Origin: an uncultured Psychroserpens sp.
GTDB taxonomy: Bacteria; Bacteroidota; Bacteroidia; Flavobacteriales; Flavobacteriaceae
Direction: 5' to 3'
Length of the DNA: 64,000 nucleotides
Assembly (NCBI GenBank): GCA_947488655.1
Contig: CANKZZ010000001.1
Location: forward strand, 186,001-250,000
The translations under genes were made by a program, and so were the position numbers. The notes under the pieces were generated by a model. It was not told the DNA's origin. It saw only the letters and a program-made list of their open reading frames with translations, and made no database searches. Within the stretch, counting starts at the first letter, position 1, and every line of letters starts with the position of its first letter. Below are positions 18,145 to 27,473 of this stretch, in pieces.

Positions 18145-19410
18145 ATCAAAACCAATATCTTTTCGATAATTCATCTTATCAAAATGTAGTTTATCTATAT
18201 TTTGATAAGATTTTTTTATGGCTTCTTGGTACGTATTACCAAATGATGTTATAGCCATAACACGTCCTCCAGAAGTTACTATTTTATCATCCTTTATTGT
18301 TGCTCCAGCATGAAAAGCAATAGAGTCTTCTACGTTTTCTAATCCTGTAATTTCTTTACCTTTTTCATACGCTTCTGGATAACCTCCAGACACTAACATT
18401 ACTGTAGTTGCTGCTCTTTCGTCTATTTCAATATCAATATCGTTGAGACGCTCATTGGAAATAGCTTTAAATATCTCTACCAAATCGGTTTTTAATCTAG
18501 GTAGAACCACTTCTGTTTCTGGATCTCCCATTCTAACATTATATTCAATCACTTTTGGCTCATCACCAACTTTGATTAAACCAATAAATACAAATCCTTT
18601 GTATGGTAAATTGTCTTTTGCTAAACCAGTTATAGTAGGTTTTACAATTTGCTCTTCAATTTTATTTAAAAACTCATCGGTAGCAAAAGGTACTGGAGAG
18701 ACTGCTCCCATTCCACCAGTATTTAAACCTGTATCACCTTCTCCTATACGTTTGTAATCTTTAGCTGTAGGTAAAATTTTATAGTTCTTACCATCTGTTA
18801 ATACAAAACAGCTTAATTCAATTCCGTCGAGAAATTCTTCAATGACTACTTTAGCACTTGCAGCACCAAACTTAGCATCAACAAGCATACTTTTGAGTTC
18901 TGCTTTAGCTTCGTTTATATCATTAAGAATTAGCACTCCTTTTCCTGCTGCTAAACCATCTGCTTTTAAAACATATGGTGGTTTTAATGTTTCTAAAAAT
19001 TTATAACCATCCTCAACATTATTGGCATCGAAGCTTTCATAAGCAGCAGTTGGTATATTATGTCTAAATAAAAACTCTTTAGCAAATTCTTTACTGCCTT
19101 CTAACTCTGCAGCTGCTTTTTGTGGTCCAATTACAGCAACATGTTTTAATTCTTTATCATCTAAAAAGAAATCATGAATGCCTTGCACCAAAGGATCTTC
19201 TGGTCCAACGACAACCATATCAATTTTATGTTCGAGAACTAAGGTTTTGATAGATTTAAAATCGGTTACTTTGATATCAACATTTGTAGCTATTTGTGCA
19301 GTACCAGAGTTACCTGGAGCTACAAAAATTTTATCGCACAAAGGACTTTGAGCTGTTTTCCATGCAAATGTGTGCTCTCTACCTCCAGAACCAAGAATTA
19401 AAATTGTCAT
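18139..19410 (-). CDS. purD: Phosphoribosylamine-glycine ligase
   Basis: This 423-residue ATP-grasp enzyme has the PurD N-terminus MTILILGSGGREHTFAWK, the ATP-grasp motifs PPYVLKADGLAAGKGVLI and IEEFLDGIELSCFVLTDGK, and EYNVRMGDPETE for metal binding. It catalyses the second step of de novo purine synthesis. It is a single gene, divergent from the polysaccharide locus and convergent with the DUF6341-like gene. Confidence 0.97.
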   Translation of the reverse strand: MTILILGSGGREHTFAWKTAQSPLCDKIFVAPGNSGTAQIATNVDIKVTDFKSIKTLVLEHKIDMVVVGPEDPLVQGIHDFFLDDKELKHVAVIGPQKAAAELEGSKEFAKEFLFRHNIPTAAYESFDANNVEDGYKFLETLKPPYVLKADGLAAGKGVLILNDINEAKAELKSMLVDAKFGAASAKVVIEEFLDGIELSCFVLTDGKNYKILPTAKDYKRIGEGDTGLNTGGMGAVSPVPFATDEFLNKIEEQIVKPTITGLAKDNLPYKGFVFIGLIKVGDEPKVIEYNVRMGDPETEVVLPRLKTDLVEIFKAISNERLNDIDIEIDERAATTVMLVSGGYPEAYEKGKEITGLENVEDSIAFHAGATIKDDKIVTSGGRVMAITSFGNTYQEAIKKSYQNIDKLHFDKMNYRKDIGFDL

Positions 19411-19425
19411 AGTTTCAAATTGTTT

Positions 19426-19449
19426 GCGTAAAAATAATTGTTTTTACGC
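19426..19449. promoter_or_regulatory. Perfect inverted repeat between purD and the polysaccharide locus
   Basis: GCGTAAAAA (19426-19434) and TTTTTACGC (19441-19449) form a 9-bp perfect inverted repeat with a 6-base spacer. It lies 16 bases upstream of the purD ATG and 66 bases upstream of the first polysaccharide gene. It could be an operator for either divergent gene or a hairpin in a leader. No known operator is recognised. Confidence 0.5.
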
Positions 19450-19514
19450 GTTTCGAAGTTTCTAAACAAGACTTTTTTTCTTTACTTTACATCCAACACA
19501 AACCTTATCCTCTT

Positions 19515-20834
19515 TTGAACCTTTTTGATTTTTCTTTGCGATTAAATGGCTACCCTTTAGATAAGGCAAAAAGTGAATTGGCACATATTCAGCAAAAAAA
19601 TGATATTGATTTTAAAACATTTTTAGATGACAAGCTAAACGCCATTGTAAACTATCATCTTACCAATAATGCCTTCTATAAATCATTAGCTCCAAATGCA
19701 AATTCAAAACTATGGTCATCTTTACCTGTAATGACAAAAAAGGATTTGCAACAACCTCTAGAAGACCGATTATCAAAAGGGTTTACAACAAAAAATGTAT
19801 ACGTCAACAAAACTTCTGGTTCCTCTGGAGATCCATTTATATTTGCTAAGGATAAATTTAGTCATGCTATGACTTGGGCAATAATTCAAAATAGGTTTGG
19901 TTGGTATGGATTAGATTTTAACACCTCTCGTCAGGCTCGTTTTTATGGAATTCCGTTAGATAAAAAAGGGTATTATAAGGAGCGCTTTAAGGATCGTTTG
20001 GGTAAACGTTATCGGTTTTCGGTATTTGATTTAAGTGATGCTGCGTTTAACGAACATTTAAAAAAGTTTAAAGCAACTTCGTTTGATTATATCAATGGCT
20101 ATACGAGTTCTATTGTACAATTTGCGAAATATCTTGAGCGACAATCCATTTGTTTAACCTCTATTTGCCCAACACTGAGAGCTTGTGTAGTCACTTCGGA
20201 AATGTTATTTGATAACGATAAAAAGCTAATGGAACAACAATTTGGAGTGCCTGTAATTAACGAATATGGTGCTTCAGAATTAGACTTAATCGCTTTTCAA
20301 AATCCAAATAATGAGTGGCAACTCAATAGTGAAACCTTATATATTGAGATATTAGATGATTATGATAAAATTCTTCCTCATGGTGAAGAAGGACGCATTG
20401 TAATTACCTCTTTATATAACAAAGCTCATCCATTTATTAGATATGATATTGGTGATGTTGGAGCGCTTTCTGAAATGAGCACGCTAAAAAAGCCAATCTT
20501 AAAAACCTTAATTGGTAGAACTAATGATATTGCAATTTTACCTAGCGGAAAAAAGGCTGCAGGTCTTACGTTTTACTATATTACCAAGAGTATTATTGAA
20601 GATGATGGTAACGTAAAGGAATTTATTATAGAACAATTAGAAGCCCATCTTTTTAAAGTTATTTATGTTAGTGAAATGCAAGTTTCCGAAGAAAAAAAGA
20701 CTACCATAACTCAAGAAATGGAACGTTATCTCGAAAAAGGATTGACTATAACTTTTGAAAGACAATCGACATTAAAACGCTCTAAAAGCGGGAAACTTAA
20801 ACAGTTCACATCGCACGTGACCTCAACCATATGA
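19515..20834 (+). CDS. CapK/phenylacetate-CoA ligase-like adenylate-forming enzyme
   Basis: This 439-residue protein has the adenylate-forming P-loop NKTSGSSGDPFIF (about residues 98-110) and the motif NEYGASELD. It resembles CapK-type proteins found in capsule loci, which probably activate an acyl or amino-acid group for transfer to a sugar. The start is a TTG at 19515 (MNLFDFSLRLNG): the first internal ATG is at codon 73 and no in-frame ATG lies just upstream. It overlaps the next glycosyltransferase by ATGA, indicating coupling, and opens the polysaccharide locus. Confidence 0.82.
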   Translation: MNLFDFSLRLNGYPLDKAKSELAHIQQKNDIDFKTFLDDKLNAIVNYHLTNNAFYKSLAPNANSKLWSSLPVMTKKDLQQPLEDRLSKGFTTKNVYVNKTSGSSGDPFIFAKDKFSHAMTWAIIQNRFGWYGLDFNTSRQARFYGIPLDKKGYYKERFKDRLGKRYRFSVFDLSDAAFNEHLKKFKATSFDYINGYTSSIVQFAKYLERQSICLTSICPTLRACVVTSEMLFDNDKKLMEQQFGVPVINEYGASELDLIAFQNPNNEWQLNSETLYIEILDDYDKILPHGEEGRIVITSLYNKAHPFIRYDIGDVGALSEMSTLKKPILKTLIGRTNDIAILPSGKKAAGLTFYYITKSIIEDDGNVKEFIIEQLEAHLFKVIYVSEMQVSEEKKTTITQEMERYLEKGLTITFERQSTLKRSKSGKLKQFTSHVTSTI

Positions 20835-21991
20835 AAAAGGACGTATTAATCATTACTAGCTATTTCCCTCCAGAAATTGGAGCAGCTTCAAACAGAATCT
20901 TTCAGTTGGCAAATGGTTTACAACAAGATTTTAACGTAACTGTGTTAACACCTTTGCCTAATTATCCTACTGGTAAAATTTTTGATGATTATAAGGGTAA
21001 ATTCAGGCACATTTCCGAAGAAAAAAACATGACTATTAATCGTCTTTGGATTTATGCAAGCAACTCAAAAAACAAGCTGTTGCGATTAATTGCAATGTTA
21101 TCTTATAGCTTTAGTTTGGTTTGGTTTTTTATGTGGCATAAAATACCGAAAACGGTAATTGTGCAGTCTCCTCCTCTTTTAGTTGCCTTTACTTCTATGC
21201 TTTTTCTTAGGAAAAAAAACAGAAACCTCATCTTAAATGTGAGTGACCTTTGGCCTATTGCTGGTTTAGAATTGGGTGCTCTTAAAAAGAATTTTAGCTA
21301 CAAAGTGCTTGAAAACATTGAACACTTTAATTATAAAAAGGCGAGTCTTATTTTAGGCCAAAGTGAAGAAATTTTAACTCATGTGAGGTCTTTGTTTCCA
21401 GAGAAAAAGACTTTTTTGTATAGAAATTACCCAGATTTTCAACCACCAAAAATTGAACAATCATCAACTAATGATAAGTTAACACTAGTATATGCTGGTC
21501 TATTGGGTATTGCTCAAGGCATTTATAAATTGTGTACTGAGTTAGATTATACTCATATTGAATTTCATATTTATGGCTCAGGAGCTGAACAGTCTTTAAT
21601 TGAAGATTTTGTGTCTCAACATCCAGATTTACCGGTTTTTTATCATGGTCGAGTGACAAGAGATGAGCTTCATCCACTTTTATTGACATATGATATCGCA
21701 ATTATTCCTTTACTAAATAGAATTTATGGTAGTGTGCCATCAAAAATATTTGAATATGCACGTTTAGGGATGCCAATGCTTTATTTTGGAGGTGGTGAAG
21801 GTGAAGACGTTATAAGAAATAATAATTTGGGCTGGATTGCAACGTCTGGTGATTATAAGGATTTAAATACTGTAATCGCAACTATTAAAAGTGACTCATT
21901 AACAATAGACAAAAAAGAAAAGATACAAAATACTGCAGTGCGAAATTTTGATTTTGACAAGCAATTAGACTCATTAAAAGCTCTTATTTAA
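20831..21991 (+). CDS. Glycosyltransferase family 4 (GT-B fold)
   Basis: This 386-residue protein has an N-terminal acceptor domain beginning VLIITSYFPPEIGAASNRIFQLANGL and a C-terminal donor domain with LTLVYAGLLGIAQG and the late motif YGSVPSKIFEYARLGMPML (E-x7-E-like region). This matches WbuB/GT4-type enzymes of capsule and O-antigen synthesis. It is co-transcribed with the CapK-like gene and convergent with the sugar-phosphate transferase, overlapping its stop by 4 bases. Confidence 0.88.
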   Translation: MKKDVLIITSYFPPEIGAASNRIFQLANGLQQDFNVTVLTPLPNYPTGKIFDDYKGKFRHISEEKNMTINRLWIYASNSKNKLLRLIAMLSYSFSLVWFFMWHKIPKTVIVQSPPLLVAFTSMLFLRKKNRNLILNVSDLWPIAGLELGALKKNFSYKVLENIEHFNYKKASLILGQSEEILTHVRSLFPEKKTFLYRNYPDFQPPKIEQSSTNDKLTLVYAGLLGIAQGIYKLCTELDYTHIEFHIYGSGAEQSLIEDFVSQHPDLPVFYHGRVTRDELHPLLLTYDIAIIPLLNRIYGSVPSKIFEYARLGMPMLYFGGGEGEDVIRNNNLGWIATSGDYKDLNTVIATIKSDSLTIDKKEKIQNTAVRNFDFDKQLDSLKALI

Positions 21992-23346
21992 TAGGCTTTA
22001 TCTTCTCCTCTAACAGCATTCATAAATGTTTTTGTAATGATTTTTAAATCTAAAAGTAAAGACCAGTTTTCTATATAGAATATATCATATTTTACACGTC
22101 CAATGATATCTTTATCAGACTCTATTTCTCCTCTAAAACCACTAATTTGAGCTAAACCAGTTATGCCAGGCTTCACAAAATGACGAACCATAAATTTATC
22201 AATCTTTTTTGCATACATGTTGGTATGACTAACCATATGAGGTCTTGGTCCTACCACAGACATATCTCCAAAAAGCACATTGAAAAACTGAGGTAGCTCG
22301 TCTATACTCGTTTTTCTAATAAACCTACCCATTTTTGTTATACGTTGGTCTCCTCTGGTGGCTTGGTATAAATGAGCGTCTTTATTAGGTGTCATTGATC
22401 TAAATTTATAACAGTCAAATTCTTTATAATTAAAACCATTTCTAGATTGCTTAAAAAACACTGGACCTTTAGATTCTAGTTTTATTAAAATAGCTATTAT
22501 TGGTGTTAACCATGATAAGATAAAAATGATAACTAAACTTGAGAATAGAATGTCAAACATTCTTTTAATAACCATATTAAACGAATCTTCTAATGGTATA
22601 TCTCTAAGAGATAAGATTGGTATATAATCATAATACTCATACTTTAATTTTTTAGAGTATATCTCTTTATTATCTGGAAGAAACTTGAGTATTTTAAGGT
22701 TATTATCTGCAAAATCTGCAATGTCACTAATTTGAAGATTTGTTAACTCTGAAATTGAGCAGTACACTTCGTCTATATTATCGTTTATAATATATTCAAA
22801 GTGTGTTTGTAAATCAATGTTCTTTCTATCTTTTAAGTTAAATGTTTTGACATGAACGTAGCCATACTCTGGGTTTTGATTAAAAAAGGTTTCTAAGGCT
22901 CGCGTTTTTTTATTATCGCCAAAAATGACTGTACGTCTAAAATTTCCGCCGAAAGAAATTCTATATTTTTGTAATAAATAATATACTGTAAACTTAAAAA
23001 ACGTGATAGTTAGAAATACAGCTATTATATATTTAAATATAGTTACAGGGTAAATATTGAGGTTATGATAATATCCAGAAAAAGCAAAAATGATAAGTGA
23101 AAATAAAATCATTTGAGTGAGGATTAAAGAATAAATTTTAACCTCTCTAGTATATCTGTAAACCTCATAAAACTTAGAGTTTATAGATAATGTAATCCAT
23201 GCTGTAGATGTAAAAACGATAAATATGATTGGATCGATATTTATAAAAAAATAAAATATTGCAAAACCGTTTATAATACTTAAATCAATTAAATAAGAAA
23301 TCGGTCTTAAATATCCTGAATATCGTCCTTGTTTAAATAAACTCAA
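21988..23346 (-). CDS. Initiating polyprenyl-phosphate sugar-1-phosphate transferase
   Basis: This 452-residue protein has the WcaJ/WbaP plan: four N-terminal membrane helices, a nucleotide-binding-like domain (RTVIFGDNKKTRAL) and a C-terminal catalytic domain. The catalytic domain has KFRSM, TSIDELPQFFNVLFGDMSVVGPRPH and KPGITGLAQISG. It transfers a hexose-1-phosphate to undecaprenyl phosphate to start each repeat unit. It is the downstream-most gene of a long minus-strand run that includes ugd and the UDP-glucuronate decarboxylase (1-base gap). The sugar is not readable from sequence; glucose or galactose is typical for this subfamily. Confidence 0.93.
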   Translation of the reverse strand: MSLFKQGRYSGYLRPISYLIDLSIINGFAIFYFFINIDPIIFIVFTSTAWITLSINSKFYEVYRYTREVKIYSLILTQMILFSLIIFAFSGYYHNLNIYPVTIFKYIIAVFLTITFFKFTVYYLLQKYRISFGGNFRRTVIFGDNKKTRALETFFNQNPEYGYVHVKTFNLKDRKNIDLQTHFEYIINDNIDEVYCSISELTNLQISDIADFADNNLKILKFLPDNKEIYSKKLKYEYYDYIPILSLRDIPLEDSFNMVIKRMFDILFSSLVIIFILSWLTPIIAILIKLESKGPVFFKQSRNGFNYKEFDCYKFRSMTPNKDAHLYQATRGDQRITKMGRFIRKTSIDELPQFFNVLFGDMSVVGPRPHMVSHTNMYAKKIDKFMVRHFVKPGITGLAQISGFRGEIESDKDIIGRVKYDIFYIENWSLLLDLKIITKTFMNAVRGEDKAY

Positions 23347-23347
23347 A

Positions 23348-24334
23348 TTATGGTTTTATATGTTTAGAAAAATCTCGGTGTTCTCTTTTAAAAAGGTCTT
23401 CTTCAGATAAACTTTTAAAATACTCAAACGTTTTTTTCATACCCTCTTCTCTACCCACTTTAGGCTCCCAATTTAAGAGTTTTTTTGCTAAACTAATATC
23501 TGGTTGTCTTTGCAGTGGATCATCAACAGGAAGATCTTTAAATATAACTTTTTGAGTGGTATTTGTTAATTTAATTATTTCTTGGGCAAAATCGCTTATA
23601 GATATTTCATGCGGATTACCTATGTTAACAGGATAAGCATAATCACTAAGTAATAATCTATAAATACCTTCTACTTGATCATCTATATAACAAAATGATC
23701 TTGTTTGAGAACCATCTCCAAAAACAGTTAAATCTTCTCCTCTTAAAGCTTGACCCATAAATGCTGGGATAACTCTCCCATCATTTAGTCTCATTCTAGG
23801 ACCATAAGTATTAAAAATACGAACGATTCTAGTTTCTAATCCATGAAATCTATGATAAGCCATAGTTATAGATTCTTGAAAACGTTTTGCTTCATCATAA
23901 ACTCCTCTTGGTCCAATGGTATTAACATTACCGTAATAATTTTCTGTTTGAGGATGAACCAGTGGGTCTCCATAAACCTCAGAAGTTGAAGCAATTAATA
24001 ATCTCGCTTTTTTTGCTTTAGCTAAGCCAAGTAAATTATGAGTACCTAACGAGCCTACTTTAAGCGTTTGTATAGGTATTTTTAAGTAGTCTATTGGGCT
24101 AGCTGGAGACGCAAAGTGTAATATGTAGTCTAAATTACTATTAACTGTTATATGCTCTGTAACATCGTGCTCTAAAAACTCAAAATTACTATGATCTTTT
24201 AAATGCTCTAAGTTGCGCTTATCTCCAGTTATAAAATTATCCATACCTATAACTCTAAAGCCTTCATTTATAAAACGATCACATAAGTGTGAGCCTAAAA
24301 AACCTGCAGCTCCAGTTATAAGTATATTTTTCAT
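23348..24334 (-). CDS. UDP-glucuronate decarboxylase (UDP-xylose synthase)
   Basis: This 328-residue extended SDR enzyme has [14 protein letters not shown] (NAD-binding), [14 protein letters not shown] and the catalytic YDEAKRFQE. The pattern [15 protein letters not shown] followed by TSEVYGDP is characteristic of UDP-xylose synthases. It converts UDP-glucuronate to UDP-xylose. Its start overlaps the ugd stop by one base; ugd supplies its substrate. Confidence 0.92.
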   Translation of the reverse strand: MKNILITGAAGFLGSHLCDRFINEGFRVIGMDNFITGDKRNLEHLKDHSNFEFLEHDVTEHITVNSNLDYILHFASPASPIDYLKIPIQTLKVGSLGTHNLLGLAKAKKARLLIASTSEVYGDPLVHPQTENYYGNVNTIGPRGVYDEAKRFQESITMAYHRFHGLETRIVRIFNTYGPRMRLNDGRVIPAFMGQALRGEDLTVFGDGSQTRSFCYIDDQVEGIYRLLLSDYAYPVNIGNPHEISISDFAQEIIKLTNTTQKVIFKDLPVDDPLQRQPDISLAKKLLNWEPKVGREEGMKKTFEYFKSLSEEDLFKREHRDFSKHIKP

Positions 24335-25644
24335 TAGTTAACTGTATTACGTCCAATTGAAGTGTATGAAAACCCTTCGTTATTAACATCATTTACATCA
24401 TATAAGTTTCTACCATCAAAAATAATTGGTGCTTTCATTTTTGATTTTAACTTATTAAAATCTGGTGTTCTAAATATACTCCATTCTGTACAAATAATCA
24501 ATGCATCTACACCTTCTAATGTATCATACATATTGTCTGCATAGTATAGTTTTTCACCATACTTTTTTTGAACGTTACTCATTGCCTCTGGATCAAACAC
24601 CCTTAAAGTTGCACCTTGACTAAGCAACTCATCTATCATATATAATGCAGGAGCCTCTCTAATATCGTCAGTCTCTGGTTTAAATGCTAGTCCCCAAATT
24701 GCAAACGTTTTCCCTTTTAAAGAGTTGTTAAAGTGTGATTCTATCTTAGGCATTAATATTTTTTTCTGAATATCATTTACTTTAATAACAGATTTTAAAA
24801 TATCAAATTCATAGCCATTATCCTGTCCTGATTTATATAAAGCTTTAACATCTTTAGGAAAACAAGAACCACCATAACCAATTCCTGGAAACAAGAATCG
24901 TTTACCAATACGAGAATCTGTTCCCATACCTGCTCTAACCTTATCTACATCTGCACCTACTTTTTCGCAAAAGTTGGCAATCTCATTCATAAAAGTAATT
25001 TTTGTAGCTAAAAAAGAATTTGCAGCATATTTAGTAAGCTCTGCTGAGCGTTCATCCATTATAATGATTGGGTTACCAGAACGAACAAATGGTTTGTATA
25101 ATCTCTCCATCATTTTTGTAGCTCTGTCTGAACTAGATCCTACGATAATTCTTTCTGGTTTTAAAAAATCATCTACAGCAAAACCTTCTCTCAAAAACTC
25201 AGGGTTAGAAACCACATCAAAATCTACATTAGTTTCATTGGCAATAGTTTCTTTTACTCTATCTGATGTACCAACAGGAACTGTACTCTTATCTACAATA
25301 ACTTTATAGTTTTGCAATTGTTTACCTATGTCTTTTGCAACTCCTAAAACATAGCTTAAATCTGCAGAGCCATCTTCGTCTTCTGGAGTTGGCAAGGCTA
25401 AAAAGATTATTTCTCCATGCTCTAAACCTTCTGCTAAAGATGTTGAAAATTTAAGTCGATTTGCTTTAATATTTCTCTCAAACAATACATCAAGATGCGG
25501 TTCATAAATTGGAACCACTCCATTTTGCATTTGTTCAACCTTATTTTGATCTATATCTATACAAAGTACTTCGTTACCTGTTTCTGCAAGGCATGTTCCT
25601 GTAACTAGACCAACATAACCTGTTCCTATTACTGATATTTTCAT
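24334..25644 (-). CDS. ugd: UDP-glucose 6-dehydrogenase
   Basis: This 436-residue enzyme has the Rossmann start [26 protein letters not shown], and the catalytic motif GGSCFPKD with Cys261. It oxidises UDP-glucose twice to UDP-glucuronate. With the adjacent decarboxylase it provides UDP-GlcA and UDP-Xyl for the polysaccharide. A -7 element lies upstream at 25662-25669. Confidence 0.96.
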   Translation of the reverse strand: MKISVIGTGYVGLVTGTCLAETGNEVLCIDIDQNKVEQMQNGVVPIYEPHLDVLFERNIKANRLKFSTSLAEGLEHGEIIFLALPTPEDEDGSADLSYVLGVAKDIGKQLQNYKVIVDKSTVPVGTSDRVKETIANETNVDFDVVSNPEFLREGFAVDDFLKPERIIVGSSSDRATKMMERLYKPFVRSGNPIIIMDERSAELTKYAANSFLATKITFMNEIANFCEKVGADVDKVRAGMGTDSRIGKRFLFPGIGYGGSCFPKDVKALYKSGQDNGYEFDILKSVIKVNDIQKKILMPKIESHFNNSLKGKTFAIWGLAFKPETDDIREAPALYMIDELLSQGATLRVFDPEAMSNVQKKYGEKLYYADNMYDTLEGVDALIICTEWSIFRTPDFNKLKSKMKAPIIFDGRNLYDVNDVNNEGFSYTSIGRNTVN

Positions 25645-25661
25645 TTTTAGTTTTTATGAAA

Positions 25662-25669
25662 CAAAAATA
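25662..25669 (-). promoter_or_regulatory. -7 element upstream of ugd
   Basis: TATTTTTG on the minus strand (25669-25662) matches TAnnTTTG and lies 17 bases before the ugd start codon. It suggests a separate transcript for ugd, the decarboxylase and the sugar transferase. No -33 box is clear. Confidence 0.4.
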
Positions 25670-25717
25670 GAAAAATAAAGGCGGTAGTTTCTAATAATTT
25701 AATTTAAAAAGAGGAGT

Positions 25718-26932
25718 TTATAAATCTAGCTCAGCAATAAAGCGATCTAATATATTTTGTTTAGAGTAATTTTTAACGACGTAAGTCTCTGCATTTTCAC
25801 CTAACTCTGTGCAAAGCGCTTTGTTTTCTTTTAAGTTTTTAATGCAATCTACAACTTGTTCTATAAGATTATCGCTATAGTAATAACCACCTTGGGAGTC
25901 TTTATAAACAGTCGCAACCTCAGAGTTTTTATTACCTGTAACTATTGATGGTTTTGAACTAGCCATCATACCCAACAATTTAGATGGCATAACTGTATCT
26001 ATAACATCGCTTTTTTGAAACAAGAAGTGCATATCTGCGCTAGACAAAAGTACTGGCAACTCTTCATAAGGAACTAAATTGAAATGCTTTACAAAATTGT
26101 ATTGCTTTAATCCTTCTACAACTTTTTCTTTTTCGGCACCTTCTCCAACTATAATAACTTCTATATCATTAATCGTATTAAGCTCGTCTAATATTTTAAA
26201 AAAAAAGTCCCAATCTTGTTTTGCTCCAATATTACCCGAATATAAAATTTTAAATTTTTCTGAATTTAAATACGGGTGCGTTTGTTTGGTCTTCACTCTA
26301 AATTTTGACGTGTCTAACCAATTAGTAAGATAATATGTTTTTTTATTTTTTACTTTAGAGTTTAGCTTCTTTAGCATGCCATTACTAATCGTGCTAATTA
26401 CATCTGCTTTATTTAATAATGCACCTTCTAGCCAAAGAATACCTTTAATGAAAAAAGATTTATTACTATTTAAGAGTCCAGAGTCTATAGCTGCATCAAA
26501 CTCAAAATCTTGAATGTGAATCCATAATTTTGATTTGTATCTTAATTTTAAAAACCAACCAAGTAAAATAGAAGATGTAAATGGTACGATACAGATTACA
26601 TAATCTGGTTTAGCTATTTTAAACAGGTTTATAATGTTTCCGAAGGTAAAACTAAGTAAATGTATTATTCGCTTTAAAAATGTAGGGTTTGATGGTACAT
26701 ATTGTTTATATCTATAAACCTTTACGTCGTTAATGGTTTCTGTATACCATCTCTTTTTATTTTTATATTCTTTACGTATAGCCCATTGTGGATAATATGG
26801 AAACCCAGTTACTACTGATACATTGTAACCTTTAGAGACCAGATATTCTGCTTTTTGAGTTGTATATAAACCTATAGCGCTATCTTCTGGAGCATAGTTA
26901 ACTCCTATAATAGTGACGTTATTTTTTTTCAA
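25718..26932 (-). CDS. WcaI-like glycosyltransferase family 4
   Basis: This 404-residue protein begins NVTIIGVNYAPEDSAIGLYTTQKAEYLV, matching WcaI-type colanic acid fucosyltransferase-like enzymes. The C-terminal donor domain has ILYSGNIGAKQDWDFF and MPSKLLGMMASSKPSIV. It overlaps the acetyltransferase gene by 14 bases. Together with the neighbouring WcaF-like enzyme it recalls the colanic acid cluster order, but the donor sugar remains uncertain. Confidence 0.88.
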   Translation of the reverse strand: MKKNNVTIIGVNYAPEDSAIGLYTTQKAEYLVSKGYNVSVVTGFPYYPQWAIRKEYKNKKRWYTETINDVKVYRYKQYVPSNPTFLKRIIHLLSFTFGNIINLFKIAKPDYVICIVPFTSSILLGWFLKLRYKSKLWIHIQDFEFDAAIDSGLLNSNKSFFIKGILWLEGALLNKADVISTISNGMLKKLNSKVKNKKTYYLTNWLDTSKFRVKTKQTHPYLNSEKFKILYSGNIGAKQDWDFFFKILDELNTINDIEVIIVGEGAEKEKVVEGLKQYNFVKHFNLVPYEELPVLLSSADMHFLFQKSDVIDTVMPSKLLGMMASSKPSIVTGNKNSEVATVYKDSQGGYYYSDNLIEQVVDCIKNLKENKALCTELGENAETYVVKNYSKQNILDRFIAELDL

Positions 26933-27473
26933 GTGTTCTCTTTTTTACAGCAGAGGCAGGATTTCCGTAGCAAATAAAACCTTCTGGCATATCTTTAAAA
27001 ACATTACTTCTTGCTCCAATTACGCAACCTTTGCCTATGCGAACTCCTGGTGCTATATAAACGTCATTAGTAATCCAGGCTTCATCTTCTATAATGACTT
27101 CTTTATGACCAATATCAAAACTTTCTTTTGTATAATCATGGAGTCCTGTATTAAAATAAACACCATGAGCTACTGCTACATGTTTACCTATAGTTATGTT
27201 ACCTAGACTATATAAAATGCAATCTTCACCAATCCAGGTGTAATCGTCTATTGATACTTTCCAAGGATAAGTAAATTTTGCCGATGGCCTTATTAATACT
27301 CCTTTTCCAATTTTTGCACCAAATGATCTTAATAAAAACCGTCTCCAACCATAAAAAAATTGTGGTGACCACGCAAAAAGCGTTTTTTCAACAATCCACC
27401 AAAGCTGAACGGTAACTTTAGATTTTCCTCGGAAATCTCCTGGTACTGAAAATGTTTTTAAGTTTTGATACAT
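26919..27473 (-). CDS. WcaF-like left-handed beta-helix O-acetyltransferase
   Basis: This 184-residue protein has hexapeptide repeats (IGKGVLIRPSAKF, ITIGKHVAVAHG, VYIAPGVRIGKGCVIG) and the catalytic His region NTGLHDYT. This is the WcaF/Maa type that O-acetylates sugars. The N-terminus SVPGDFRGKSKVTVQLWWIVE is typical of WcaF. Overlaps at both ends show tight coupling with the glycosyltransferase and the epimerase. The polysaccharide is therefore likely acetylated as well as sulfated. Confidence 0.9.
   Translation of the reverse strand: MYQNLKTFSVPGDFRGKSKVTVQLWWIVEKTLFAWSPQFFYGWRRFLLRSFGAKIGKGVLIRPSAKFTYPWKVSIDDYTWIGEDCILYSLGNITIGKHVAVAHGVYFNTGLHDYTKESFDIGHKEVIIEDEAWITNDVYIAPGVRIGKGCVIGARSNVFKDMPEGFICYGNPASAVKKRTLEKK

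Noticed and set aside
24974-25309. Open frame of 111 codons on the plus strand inside ugd
   Set aside because: It lies antisense to a full-length, motif-complete ugd and its translation shows no domain. The other antisense frames (for example at 6076-6411 and 37206-37418) were left out for the same reason.
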